NCBI GenBank assembly: GCA_949825045.1
Contig: OX463816.1
Coordinates: 14,379,579 to 14,443,578 of the forward strand
Direction: 5' to 3'
DNA from: Argyresthia goedartella
Taxonomy: Eukaryota > Arthropoda > Insecta > Lepidoptera > Argyresthiidae
DNA length: 64,000 nt
The position numbers were made by a program, and so were the translations under genes. The notes under the pieces were generated by a model. It searched no databases. It worked only from the letters and a program-made list of their open reading frames with translations, and was not told where the DNA came from. Numbering within the stretch: position 1 is the first letter of the stretch; each line of letters begins with the position of its first letter. Shown piece by piece: positions 44,235 to 56,300 of this stretch.

Positions 44235-44590
44235 TATCGAACCTGCTTACAATAATTCATGAGATTCAGTTGAGAAATGCGGCCTGTAGAGGATAACATC
44301 CGGACATACGAAAGCATTTTGCCCAATCCTGAAACGGAGACGCTTCGTCGCTTTATTAAACTACATTTTGCGATTTAAAATCCGACCTATGAAAAATTAC
44401 AAAAAATTGAATTGACAAAAAAAAACATATAATTATCGAACCTGCTCACAGCATTTCACGCAATGGGTTGAGAAATGCGACCTGTAGAGGAGAACAGCCG
44501 GAAATCCGGACAGACGAAAGCATTTTTTCCCAAGCCGAAACGGAGACGCTGCGTGCTCTACGCACTCGCTCGGTCAATAAGAACTTGACT
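44235..44590. repeat. Two tandem copies (period 199 bp) of a dispersed repeat
   Basis: TATCGAACCTGCTTAC at 44235 recurs as TATCGAACCTGCTCAC at 44434. Both units continue with GTTGAGAAATGC, CCTGTAGAGGA, CGAAAGCATTTT and GAAACGGAGACGC. The second ends in ACTCGCTCGGTCAATAAG. They are reverse copies of the repeat at 15060-15290. They lie directly at the 5' border of the truncated LINE. Confidence 0.75.
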
Positions 44591-45736
44591 TATCAAAAAG
44601 AATGGGAATAGTACCCAAAAGCGGAGACAGAAAGGAATTTGTAATAAAACCTAGTTACGCATCATTAATGCTTTAAGTTAGGCGATATTGTAATAACTCA
44701 ATAATGGAAATGTAGCTTGATTACAATTAGTTAAAACCCACTAATCACTGCCATTGTTATAACGCAAAATTATGGGTATTTATATGAAATGTTCTCAAAT
44801 TAGAGTCCATGTAGTTTTCTATCGAAGCATAGCTAAAAATTTTGGGCCCTAATATATAATTAAAATTATTTTTTCCCTGTTATCAGTTACCCCATTATCT
44901 AACTTTCAAGATTCATCCTATAACCTTATTTAATTACTTATTACCGTAAAGTTATTGTATTAACTGCTTACAATTTATCTCACCAATTGATCAGTCTTAC
45001 GATGCCTCATCTAGACATATCTATACAGACAACCTTCGAGATAAAGAAGATAAACACAAGAACTATCACACATTTTTATCTCTTATCAATGTTGCGAATT
45101 GTTTTTATTGCGTCTCGGGGGGACTTGTGATATGTTGATAGATGATACATAGAGTATAACAGCAGAATTTTCTAATATAATATCTGGCTTATTTTATCAA
45201 GGAAAATTATAAAAACATTTTCAAGCCTTACTTTTAAATATCCCTTAGGAAGAAATATTAACCGAACATCAAACTCAAAACATTTCAACCGTAATCAATC
45301 TCCAAAATCGATGTTTACGGAAACAACTGACTGATTAATATCCGGCTTCAAAGAAAAATGCGAAGAGACATTGAAAAAATTGCTGCAATGTCCCTGGCTA
45401 ACAGCTCGGGAAGTGATTCCATCGCCGAGTGATCAACTGAATCCCGCAGGATTGCAGCTAGACGTAAGTAAACCGAGCGAGCGATCACGAAGCAAATCGG
45501 CCATTCTGCGCGTCTCCTCAAACCCGCAGGATCATTTGTCATTGCCTGAGATGGGATAACTTTTTCTACGGCCCGCTGACTCCGTCCCAACTTTTGTGTG
45601 GGGCTTATTATCACCGTGGTTGTCCCTAATGTAGCCGCTGCTGGTACCCTCTGATTATCGCGTTTCCGCATTGTTGGCGCAGGGTGTCGAGGGACTGATT
45701 GATTGGTGGAATTACCTGGGCAATGTTGCAATCTTA
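44591..45736. other. Non-coding stretch
   Basis: AT-rich to about 45330, then more balanced composition at 45340-45720 with overlapping ORFs on both strands (a 134-codon minus ORF among them). None shows family motifs, splice context or a clear advantage of one frame. I regard them as chance ORFs. Confidence 0.5.
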
Positions 45737-46530
45737 ATAATGACAAAACCAAATATTTATGTTTTCACAAAACATCTGCCTCTGAGCCTCCATCAAATAT
45801 TAATCTTAAGGTTCACACATGCCAGAATCTACTGTCAGATTGCTCTTGTATTAAATATCTAGGAATATAATAACAATAACTTAGACACTATTTACACACA
45901 TAGATCTAGCCCCAAACTAGGATTCCCTGTATCTTGGGTACTAGACAACGATACACATACTTTTATAGATAAATATTATACTTAGATAGATAAACAACCA
46001 TGACTAGGGTACAAACATCCGTTCTCATCAAACAAATATTCGCCCCCACCGGGTCTTGAACCCGGGACACTTGGCTTCGCAGGCAGAGTCACTGCCGACT
46101 CGGCCATTCGGGTCGTCACTTGATATCACACGTCGATATCACTTGATGAAAGCTTAATTTCAAAAATCACATTGATATTGCTATCGAAAAGAGTAAAAAA
46201 ATCGTAGGTGTAATAAAAAGACTTCGAAATACTGCAAGTTACAGAGCGATCTGCCGACCTCTACAGACCTAGTGCATCACAGTATGTGGCAGTGCAGCTA
46301 AAACAGGCATAATTACCGCAGAAAGGGCTCAACGCTTAGTTTTAAAAGTAATGTTGAATACACCCCACCTATTGGTATCGCTTATACGAAGAAGCCTAAG
46401 ACCTGTCAGTTCGCCAACTTTTCATACTTAAAGTCTGCCTAACACCACATAAAGAAATAATTAACTCTAAGTTTTAGCCCCGACGAAACGTGTTTATAAA
46501 ATACCTACACCCACAGTTAACACCACCTTT
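45737..46530 (+). pseudogene. LINE reverse transcriptase C-terminal fragment, split by a SINE
   Basis: The plus strand reads NDKTKYLCFHKTSAS and SCIKYLGI up to 45862. After the SINE it resumes at about 46130 with HIDIAIEKSKKIVGVIKRLR, ITAERAQRLVLKVML and decayed downstream text. The order KTK...KYLG...HI....I..K...LR...AERAQR matches the region after the FADD box in LINE B (2139-2870), so this is a diverged relative in opposite orientation. Stops and shifts are frequent. Confidence 0.7.
45863..46113 (-). mobile_element. tRNA-derived SINE (family S2), copy 2
   Basis: Same body as the copy at 29178-29432 (ACTAGGATTCCCTGTATCTT, CAACCATGACTAGGGTACAA) with B-box region CCCACCGGGTCTTGAACCCG and A-box region ACTGCCGACTCGGCC on the plus side. 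The AT-rich tail abuts the coding text SCIKYLGI at its left end, so it inserted into a LINE fragment. Confidence 0.85.
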
Positions 46531-46886
46531 GCTACCAGATTCCATCCCTACATGAGTGAGTACTCATATCTACAACGTCGCTAAAACTTGTAACTTCAGA
46601 ACAAACACTGTCGTAGAAGCAAATCAGGCAAATAATAGCATCAGGACATGATAATACAGAATCACTATTATTATAAACCTCTCATTGTATTTAAGTTAAA
46701 GAACCACTCACTATACCAATTCAGTCTCTCTATCCTGTTGATTTTTAAAAGATGTTGACATTATAACTCCTTTTACTATTTGTGTGGCCTTACCCAACTA
46801 CTCAAAGGCTGAACTGATTTTAATAAATGATATGCCATTATCACTGTGGCATGTGGCACTGGACACATTAAATAATAAAAAAGTAA

Positions 46887-46930
46887 CGCGTTAGTTTATA
46901 AACTAACGGTTTTGACAATCTTACATTGAC
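46887..46930. repeat. Solo end of the family M4 element
   Basis: AACGCGTTAGTTTATAAACTAACGG followed by TTTTGACAATCTTAC is nearly the complement of the left end of the 59350-59732 element. It contains the 20-bp palindrome CCGTTAGTTTATAAACTAAC-like core. It may be a deletion derivative in which the two ends have fused. Confidence 0.5.
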
Positions 46931-47522
46931 ACATATAATGCTACAAAATTATTTATACTAAAATCAAGCCACTATATTCTGGCTTGAATGTGAATGTAAT
47001 GCATAAGCCACTCGCTGCTGATGTTAAAATATGAGTTATGTTCACAGTACATTTTCCAGATCCTTTTACAAAATTGTGTATTCTGAACCCAGGTCAAAGG
47101 TAGGTAATAAATCCGACTAAAACAATTTTATCGGATAGCAATCCCAACCGAAACTGTGCGGTTTATGGTCTAGCACATAAATCGTGATTTGCCTTTGTCC
47201 GAAAAAATATTTATCCATTCGAAATCTATTTTTAGAGATGGATGCGGAAAAATACCTCATTGATATATATTGTTATAGCGCATGCGCGATTGACACAGTT
47301 GAGATTTTCAGAGGAAATACGTGGGAAAGTATTTCGCAGGCGGGCACATAAATAGACATTACGATAATATAAATAAGCAATAAACAACAAGAAACATGTG
47401 AAAATGAAATTGCCATCGATGTACCTACCCAACATGCTATCTCTTCCTCTAAAAGTTTGCATAGAATGTATCACACATTAACGTAAGAATTGCTTAGTTG
47501 GAAGTACAAATTCCAACTTTTT
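46931..47522. other. Non-coding stretch
   Basis: No gene, element border or strong inverted repeat was recognised before the foldback at 47523. Confidence 0.5.
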
Positions 47523-47598
47523 GTTTGTAAAGGTATTTTGACAAATGGTACACATATGGATAAGTATGTGTACCATTTGTCAAAATACCTTTACAAAC
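47523..47598. repeat. Perfect 34-bp foldback with 8-nt loop
   Basis: Arm 47523-47556 (starts GTTTGTAAAGGTATTTTGAC) and arm 47565-47598 (ends CAAAATACCTTTACAAAC) are exact reverse complements over 34 bp, separated by TGGATAAG. No mismatch is present, so it is either recent or under gene conversion or selection. It is not part of any repeat family that I could find elsewhere in the window. Confidence 0.9.
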
Positions 47599-48270
47599 TT
47601 AAGTAACTCAAAACAAAGCATACAAAACGTCCTATGATAGTTTTAAATCTTGCGACCAGCCGTCAATTGTAATACTTTCAAATTTACTTGAAACCTTTTA
47701 GTTCAGGAAAGTAAAGTTTGATACTATGCCTACCAGTAGTAACCTTACTCCCGACTTAATTTGGCGGGGGCACTGCTGTGCCTTCAATTCCTACACGCTT
47801 ATTTGTTCAAGTGGATGAATTTGGAGTTCAAAATTCCATAAGGCCCCCGGAGCGGAACATAGAATTTCCATTTTAGCTTACTTTTAGATCAGTGATTCTC
47901 AAAGTGGTCCAGATGGACCCCCAGGGGTCCACGAGAGACTCTACGGGGGTCTACGTTGGCGTGACGAAAAAATCGGGGTAATGGGAATATGGTAGAGATG
48001 TAGCTGTCCTAGTCCACCGGAACCAGCAAAATTTTTAAAGTGGTCTATGATAAAAAAAAAAGTTTGAGAACCTCTCGTTTTAGATGAATAGAATTCAAAT
48101 GTCATTAAATAACGTGATTTAAAATACTAACAAACCTGAGTGCGATGCACTAAAAGGCACAAAACAAGCAGAGTAGATTTATTGTAATTATTGAGATTCG
48201 ATAAAATTATTAAGGTACAGTGTTAAATGTTATTTAATTTAATAGAATTCTGTTGAACAACTGCGTCGCC

Positions 48271-48396
48271 TTAACCTATCTTTGATAAGTATATTGCAAA
48301 GAGTTGGGACGGGTCGCGATTGTGAACCTTATGTCATGGTAATACAATTTAAAACCTATAACGGAAAAGCGGCGGCGATGGTATTCAAGAGGATAA
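48271..48396. mobile_element. TTAA-type MITE, family M2, diverged copy 3
   Basis: It starts TTAACCTATC and contains GACGGGTCGCGATTGTGAAC, ATGGTAATACAATTTAAAAC and ACGGAAAAGCGGCG, matching 17511-17637 over most of its length. The right end is degraded (AAGAGGATAAAA instead of AAGGGGTTAA). Confidence 0.7.
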
Positions 48397-51300
48397 AAAT
48401 CCGCAGTGTTTGTCTCAGAAGTAGGTGCTCAGAACTCCCGAATTCCCTTTTGTTAAAGGTATTTGATAGTAGGTAGGTATCGCGTTTTAAATGGGCCATC
48501 ATTAATATTCATCGGAGAGCCATTGAATCAATCAGGCATAATTGCAGCGACGAGAACCGCAAGCACACTCCAGGGAAAAACGTCGTCTGGTAGGTAGGTA
48601 GCCTTTTCTAATAGGTAGGTATATTAACGAGGAATAACTGCGACTGGATTTGTTTCATTTCAGTTACAAAATGAAAATGAACTGGATGTTATTTTGTGAT
48701 ATGGTACTTATTCTCTGTCGTTACACGTTTTGATTCAATAATTTAATGGGGTATCGCATAATATTGAAATAGGTACATACCCACTATTTATATTAGTTAC
48801 ATTTTATAAAACGCGAGTTAACATTAGTAATCGCGTGTCAACTTTGACATTTCATACCTATAATTTTTCTATGGAACGTCAAAGATTACTAAAGTGTTTT
48901 GTTAAGTCGCATTTCATCTGCGGGCCTTAGCGACAATAATATTTACGTGATTCACGAGTGGGCAGGTAGACTGATGATCAGTTTTGTGGGCGTTTTGGAC
49001 CATCGCCAGTTCTCAACTAAATAGTTTGCTTGGCGATTCTAAATTGATATCGAAAACACGGTACCATCCGTACATTGTGTGTTTATTGATCTTGCCAATG
49101 ACCCTGCGTCATATTCACACCTATGTAATAGTAACAGCACAGAATACATAATACTAACTAGCAATAGGCAATTGTAAACCAATAAAATACATATTTTCGT
49201 AGTAGGTAATATGTTATTTATTATACCTATAGGTATTATTATTATCTTTCAGATTTAGGCCAGTAAACAGAATTGAATTTATTACAGCACCCGACAATTA
49301 AACACTAGAGCTTAGCGTAGGTATCCCCTTTCCTAAACAATACCTACTGGCCTAGGCATTGAACTACTATTTAGCTCAATGGGCCTAGGTGTTGAAAGTC
49401 TAAATAAACTAATAATTTAGAACATATAGTGGCTACGTATCAAACTACATACTATTTTGAGGTTCAAATTGCATTTTTTTAATTATACTAGGCAGTTACC
49501 ACAAACATAATTTTTTCATAGATACCTATTTATTGCTTGTGTTTACCAAAAATGCACCTATTTTACTACCAATAAATTCGAAATTACTGCCAGAATGGAT
49601 AAATGTCCACCAAATTGTGTTTGGATAAATTATCACCAAACTTCTTTTTATGTTTTGTGTACTTAAGTTTGTGTTTTAAGTATTTTTGTTGTTCTTACAT
49701 GTTCAACCTAACACGAAGGATAAAGGGGGCTTCGCTTCGCTCACCCCCTACCCTTCACCTAAGCTACCGCAGTATTTTGCCCTGATATTTTCTGCAACTT
49801 TTGGTGATCATTTATCCCTTTTGGTAAGAAAAAAATACTTTGGTGGTCATTTAAATTGTTCTCTTTATTATCTTGGGTGCAAATTATTGTTGGTGCTCCT
49901 CTAACACTCTGGGTGAGAAAATATGTATGTTTGTTTTATAATAAAATGAACAAATCCTTATATCTTTTCATTTAATAAATAATTGATGAAAATACATCAA
50001 AAACATCACCTGTTAGACTCAGTAGGAAGAAAATGATAAAACCACGAATAATTCTTTCTTTGGTCATCTTGTGTTGCTGCCACTCACACTTTAATCACAA
50101 CTTAGATTGGAATTTAAAGATTCAAAACGAATAAGGTACTCAAATCTACGCATTTGTGAACATTTTACAAATTCTGGGAATTTTTCGTATTTGAATACGC
50201 CGCAAAGTTTTTTCTAGTTTGGCGTGACCCACGCCTTCGAACGACAAAATGCAACTGTTTACAAAATTCGCGCTATTTAGTGATGACGGTGAGAATTCTT
50301 GCGTGGTTGAGCGAGAGCGCATGTTTCGTTCTCTCATTCATTCTCCTTTCATCTGCCTCGTTCTCGTCGACATGGGCGGCCAAAACTCAACCATAATTTT
50401 CCATTCATATAAATTTTAAATAAGTTCAAGCTTGTCAAGTGATTCACAATAATTATTAGGAATTTAAAAATTGAAGACACAAATAAAATAGAACTATTTT
50501 TGTAACAGGTTCGCGTGGAAACGCTAATGAACTCTGAAAAGTGTTTTAGGGATAAAAACTAAATAAGTTTTCGACCGTGTCTGGTTGACATTTAGGAGTT
50601 TGTTCAAAAACTATACCTCAAAGTCAACAATGATCATGTATCCTGTGGAACACTTTTTAACACACCCAGCCAGCCAGACACTCACCCCAAGTTTAACCTC
50701 TGAAAAATAAAGAACACTTAAGCTAGGCTTTGAACTGATGAAATGGACTAATGAAATTGGACTGACGACAAACACTGACCTTGAATGTGAAATCTTGTAT
50801 TCGTTTTTTTAACTGACGATAAACCGCCGATTTTATTGACGCTCCGTAATCCGCTATCTTCAGTCCGTTTTCAACAGACCAAAACTGACCATGAGTGCGT
50901 CTTAAGTCCATTTCCATCACACTCCAGCCAGTCGTATCGTAGCTTCGACGCGGTGGCGGCTGGACGTGCAGTAACTGTGAAATATGTAGGTTCATCCATT
51001 GAGTGACACTGGAATAAAGGTGCTTTCTGTTCTATTATTCTCAAATAGTTACAGTCACACAGACACTCATTTAACAAATTAATATGAGACAATTATTGAT
51101 ATTCTGGAAGAAATCTCTCTTTAGAGATAAGCTCGCCTTTGCCTTTGCTTATAACATTTATTGTTACTGTTTGTACCTTTATATTTTCTGTGCAATAAAG
51201 ATGAATAAATATGAATCTCTTTTTACCCGTCTGCACCAGAGCGAGATGTTTTTCGAGTTTTTGCACGTTTGTATTTATTAGACTTGCGCAAAGTGTGTCT

Positions 51301-52032
51301 TTATAGGGAGTAATCATATCTCTTATCTATTGATTCGGTGACACATTATATCTCTATCATATCTTACTCATTCAAATCTATGGCTTCTCATAACGCTCCA
51401 ACTCCCACTTATTTCTTACTCTTTTATCTCACAAGGCTCTTATATTTGTTTAATGAGTTGATGAGTTGGAAGAGTCTCGAAAAATAACCTACTCAATACA
51501 AAATATATAAACAAACGAATTGCAACAGTTGCATTTTAATTTCACCATTTGAACTATGCCTTAACCAACTTACCTAGAGACCACTTTTTATTGCCCGCTT
51601 CGATCCCTTGATCACTTTTGCCTTGGCAGCGAACTGAGGCCTCCATAGCTTCTTCATACATTATTATGAACGTTATATCCCATAGATTTTTTATTGCTTT
51701 TCGAGCTTATTGCAATGCGATAAGATTCAAATCAATAAGCAAACGTTTGGAAACATTATGCCTATTATAGTATGACAAACACATACTCTTTCTCGCTCAT
51801 CTTAATCCAACCGATGATAGCCGAAAAAAACCCACGTGTTCGTTTCCGCGAATCTCGCTCTGGTGTACAGGTGAACGCACACCTATCCATGCTTATCCGG
51901 TCATGCGAGGCGTGCGAGTGCAACAGAGCAACGCGCGAGAGCAGCGTGGTCGATTCCTTCGGCGCCGTCGATCCGTTCGGTGCGGTTAGTGTGTGTTCGC
52001 CTTCGCTAACGCTACTACTAGGTATCCGGCTC
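48397..52032. other. Non-coding stretch upstream of ECSIT
   Basis: It contains an M1-core fragment at 49695-49790 (reverse of GGTAGCTTAGGTGAAGGGTA) and a LINE 3' end at about 51084-51225. That LINE end reads AAATCTCTCTTTAGAGATAA, GCTCGCCTTTGCC and CAATAAAGATGAATAAATAT; a reverse piece of the same end is at 63080-63115. No gene with motifs was seen. The overlapping ORFs at 50720-51090 and 51765-52090 lack support. Confidence 0.5.
49695..49795 (-). repeat. M1 core without terminal arms
   Basis: Reverse copy of the M1 interior: CAACCTAACACGAAGGATAA, GGGGGCTTCGCTTCGCTCAC and CCCTTCACCTAAGCTACCGC. It stops at GCCCTGATATTTT where M1 continues into its arm. The presence of the core alone suggests that M1 copies often break at this place, or that the core is an independent unit. 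Confidence 0.65.
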
Positions 52033-52400
52033 AAATTTGGACCAAGGATTAAAGGTGATAAGGTTGCTATTCGCCTAAAAGTGACATTTTAGACTGAAAT
52101 ACGTATGGTTGGTTTGGTCAATTGTGTATTTTCCAACAAAATGTGGACCAAATGTAGACCAAATGTTAAGGTGATAAGGTTGCTGTTTGTCTAATAGTGA
52201 CATTTTAAAACTGGAAGACGTCTGGATTTGCTGGTTTGTTCTCACACAACTTTGTTTAGTGTAGCCTGGGCAGAGAGAGCGGGATTTGTTTGGGGAGTAA
52301 GATATGATTCATATCGCTGGGATGTAACTAGGATATAAAGGACGTCAAGCGATATGTGTGTCATATTATATCTTACTCTCGAGTTACCCAAGTCTAGTAT
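52033..52400. repeat. 117-bp tandem duplication and adjacent small inverted repeat
   Basis: GGTGATAAGGTTGCTATTCG at about 52053 recurs as GGTGATAAGGTTGCTGTTTG at about 52170, both followed by AGTGACATTTTA and CTGGTTT/TTGGTTT-type sequence. At 52296-52380, GAGTAAGATATGATTCATAT faces ATATTATATCTTACTC as a loose inverted repeat. No coding sequence. It lies 0.6 kb upstream of the ECSIT start codon. Confidence 0.6.
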
Positions 52401-52985
52401 TTATGTGTGATCATTTCGTTAGCACGCACTCGCTACATCCCAAACGGCATGATATTTTTCTTAAACATTCTTTCGTCTTTTTTGGGTTTTCTGGTGATTA
52501 GTTAGCGACAATAGCTGGTTAAATAAGTAGCCTCAATAAGTAGATTTTCTTTTATGAATCTGAATCAATTTTTTCAGCTGACGCGGTGAGAAATTGGTTA
52601 GCCCGACATTTATGTAGTTAAGCACGTCTGCCCGCGGCCCCTTTGATGAAAGCCGGTGAGTGGGGAAATATTTTTGTGGTCAGTCCAATTTCATCAGTTC
52701 AAATCCACGTGAATATGTATAATCTTTTATCAAGCATGCATAACTCTACAATACTTATGGAATATACAATTAAATCAAATGCAAGTGAGTTTCTGAACTC
52801 AACCCGGAGCAGTGGCGATGCGAATTTTGAGGTTATGTTTTTACTTTTCAGCAGTGAATCCTGGGGATATAATTATTCTTATTTGTGTTCTTTCTGTGTC
52901 CAGCGTCTGTGAAATTAAATAAACTCTCCCATGTTGCAGACATAAGTTTGGTTTCTAACTTTCCAAAACCTAAATAAAATAAATT

Positions 52986-53370
52986 ATGGCAACCAAAATA
53001 TTGAGAAGTATTCTGAGAACAAAACCATCACATATTTTGTTCAAGAGATGGGAAAGCTCAGAAAAACGTGTTGTGACATACGACCCGTTCATCAATAGCC
53101 CTAAAAAAGATAAACAGACCTTCATAGAAGCTGTGAAAATTTTCGAAGGCAGAGACACAAGACGAAGAGGTCATGTCGAGTTTATATATGCTGGATTAGC
53201 TAGAATGAAAGAGTTTGAAGTTCAAAAAGACCTGGAGGTGTACAAAGCCCTAGTAGACGTCTTTCCGAAGGGCAAATTTATCCCTACAAATATATTCCAA
53301 GCGGAATTTATGCACTATCCAAAGCAACAGCAGTGTGCTGTGGATTTGCTGGAGCAGATGGAAGACAACT
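52986..53370 (+). CDS. ECSIT: ECSIT exon 1
   Basis: Begins with the ATG of AAATTATGG, encodes the presequence and the PPR-like helical part up to LLEQMEDN, and ends at AACT|GTTAGT in phase 1. The in-frame TAG just after the donor confirms that the exon must be spliced. Confidence 0.92.
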
Positions 53371-56300
53371 GTTAGTATTGGCTACTATCTCTTACCTATG
53401 TATTTAGAAATTAACAGATAATAGTAAGAGGATGTTAATGAATGCAGTTATTATTAAACAGGTACCAATTTTTATCTTCAAAATTGATTAATTGTCTATT
53501 GTAATAATAAGTCAGCAATACATTTTAGGCACCTAATAAATAATTTTCAAGCATTTACTAAATTGTAATGCAAGCTATTATTAGATTGTGATAATTCTAT
53601 AGCAACACATTTATTAATATGTCACATTGCCAGCTCCTAATAAGTGTATCAACTGCATCCATGAAATAATTTCAACAACCCCCTATTTTTATACATTAGC
53701 ATAAGTAATTGATGACCGAATCTACTTACTAAATTCACATTCTTATTTCAAAATCAACCTAGCACTGGCTACTATGTAGCTGCGGCGATGCCCCTGCACT
53801 GGCGCTCCCGCCAGACCAGCCCCGGTTGCTCCATGGTCGCCTCTGCCCCTTCATGCCTCCCGCTCATAAAACACTAATGCTTTTAGGTTTTAGCCTAGCC
53901 ACAAGAATGCCTAGGAAGTGGGATGCCCTGATTCAGATTTTCTATTGTATTCAACCTAATTGTCGAAAATCCAAGAAATACTTGCAAATTTTCATGAAAA
54001 GTGTTGATGTTGAATAAATAATAAATTCAACTACTAATTTTTTACGCTAGAATTGAATTAGTTAACAAACAGATATTAAATCTCTTAGTATGTTAAGAGG
54101 CCTTGAAGATAAAATAATTAAAATAGATATTGGTAGTGCTGAGTTACATTAATTGTTGTTTGTGAATTGGCACTGGATATTTAATATTCTGTTGCGGTAG
54201 TAAAGAAAATGAAATAATATAAAAGAAGCTGTTCCATTAAGTCATTGCTTACATACAAAAAAAGATGCAAGGTTGCAGTTGCAGGTACTAAAGCAAACTT
54301 TTTACACTGCGCTTATGATATCCCCTAGTTAATTACATATGATGTAAAAACATGGGGAAGTGTTCAAATAGTGTTGGCATTTGATCAGTTATGGACAGCA
54401 TCAATTCACAAGTACTTATCACATATCTGTGGTAAAATTACTTCTCTTAAGTTTATAAGTCCCGTGTTCGAGTCCCGGTGGGGGCAAATATTTGTTTGAT
54501 GAGAATGGATGTTTGTACCCTAGTCATGGTTGTTTATCTATCTACATAAGTATGTGTATCGTTGTCTAGTACTCAAGATACAGGGAATCCTAGTTAGGGC
54601 TAGATCAATGTGTGTAAATAGTGTCCAAGGTATTAATTATTATTATTATGTAGATTTGCCTTCAAGTTATGCCATGAACTTTTCCAGCTGTAATGCCAGA
54701 TACGGAAATGGAGTACATGTTATTAAATATCTTTGGTCGACGAGGGATTCCTCTGCGTAAGTTCTGGAGAATGATGTACTGGATGCCGAAGTTCAAGAAC
54801 CTGTCTCCATGGCACTTGCCTGAAGTTCTGCCAATGGATACTTTAGAACTAGCTGTACTTGCTATTCAAAGGATAACATCCGTTGATGCTGACATGAAAT
54901 TGAGCATATGGCAGGTACAACTATATTTTAACTCTATTCATGACCTGCACATTTCCATACCCTTCAAAGTGTTGATCAGCCTTTTCAAATATGACCAAAT
55001 GCTCTCTCTTCTGCCTCACAAACCAAAATCCTTGACACTCAGTTCACATCCAGATTTTGACAGGTGTTTGTTTGTGCGACTATTCTTACAAAAGTTATGT
55101 TTTATACCTTCTTAATAAAATATTGTTGACTAATTACTTCACTTCAGACAGAAGACATTGAAGCTTCTCTACACAAGACCTGGATTGTCAGCGCGCAGAG
55201 TCCGCTGCAAGTGCAGTTGTTGGCCGAACAGCCCCCGGATGAGCCGCTGGTCGTAAAAGGACCTTACGACGTCTACCTAAAGGACCAGGTTGTCACATAC
55301 TTCTTGTTGCTGGGGAAAACGAAGATAGCGCCGAAAGATTTATCAGACCCTGATGGTGAGTTAGTAACTTTAAGTCATAATTTGACATGCATTCTCAACG
55401 CTAGAATGTCGAAGCTATAGCGCAGGACCCTAAAGATATTCCTCAGGCACATACAGCAAGATATGCATTATGCAGAGACATTATTGATGATTATTGTAGT
55501 GCTACACAAGGTGGTTTCATCACGCACAACTGTTTATTCTCTTCTATTGCTATGGCAACCAGACATTGACAATACTACAATTATAATGGTGCATTTTTTA
55601 TTAACAAGTATTTAGCTAGTCTCTTATCTGGTTCCCACTAACAGTCACACTGTTTATTTTCTTAAATCCTCAGACGTGTCAGACATTCAGAAGCCACTGG
55701 GCATTCCCGGCGTGTCCACAAACCCCACCAAACTGCCTGCCGTGAACTGCACAGTGCACGAGCAAGACGACGGGACGATTGTAGCTGTTTGTGCGACAGG
55801 TATAGATCGCGGCAAACTTCTTCAGCATGATTCGACGTAGTGGGGGAACTCTCTTGCTCTCTCACTTACTATCAAAGAGACGCTTATCTCGCTTGCGCAG
55901 TCAAGGTCGATGTTCAAGAAGTTTGCCGTTAGTTATAGCATAAAGTGGTTATCACAGAAATTAAGTTAATGAATTTTCTTAAGGTTTAGATTTTATACCT
56001 TCAATAAATTTTCTCAAGGTGGCAGCGCATAATAAAAACTTGCGTGAATCGATACAGGAAACTTAGATGACAAAAAAATGCCCTAGTATAGGTTGACAAT
56101 AGTTGACATTTAATTAGCTGACCTTATTTTGTGGAATGATAGAATCCATCATTAAGAACTTTCCCTAAGAAACAAATAATCGCAAACGATATTTATTTTT
56201 GGGTCTCAGTAACTTGTAATCAGCTAGCAGATTGGTAGCCTAGATGTCTAAATTAAATATTTAGACATCTAGGAATTTAAATAGCTTTTGAAAAAATTGC

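Noticed and set aside
45348..45752. 134-codon minus-strand ORF
   Set aside because: Several frames are open here on both strands because of balanced composition; no motif, start context or splice support.
51765..52092. Overlapping 89- and 106-codon ORFs
   Set aside because: No recognisable domain; both frames are open over the same segment.
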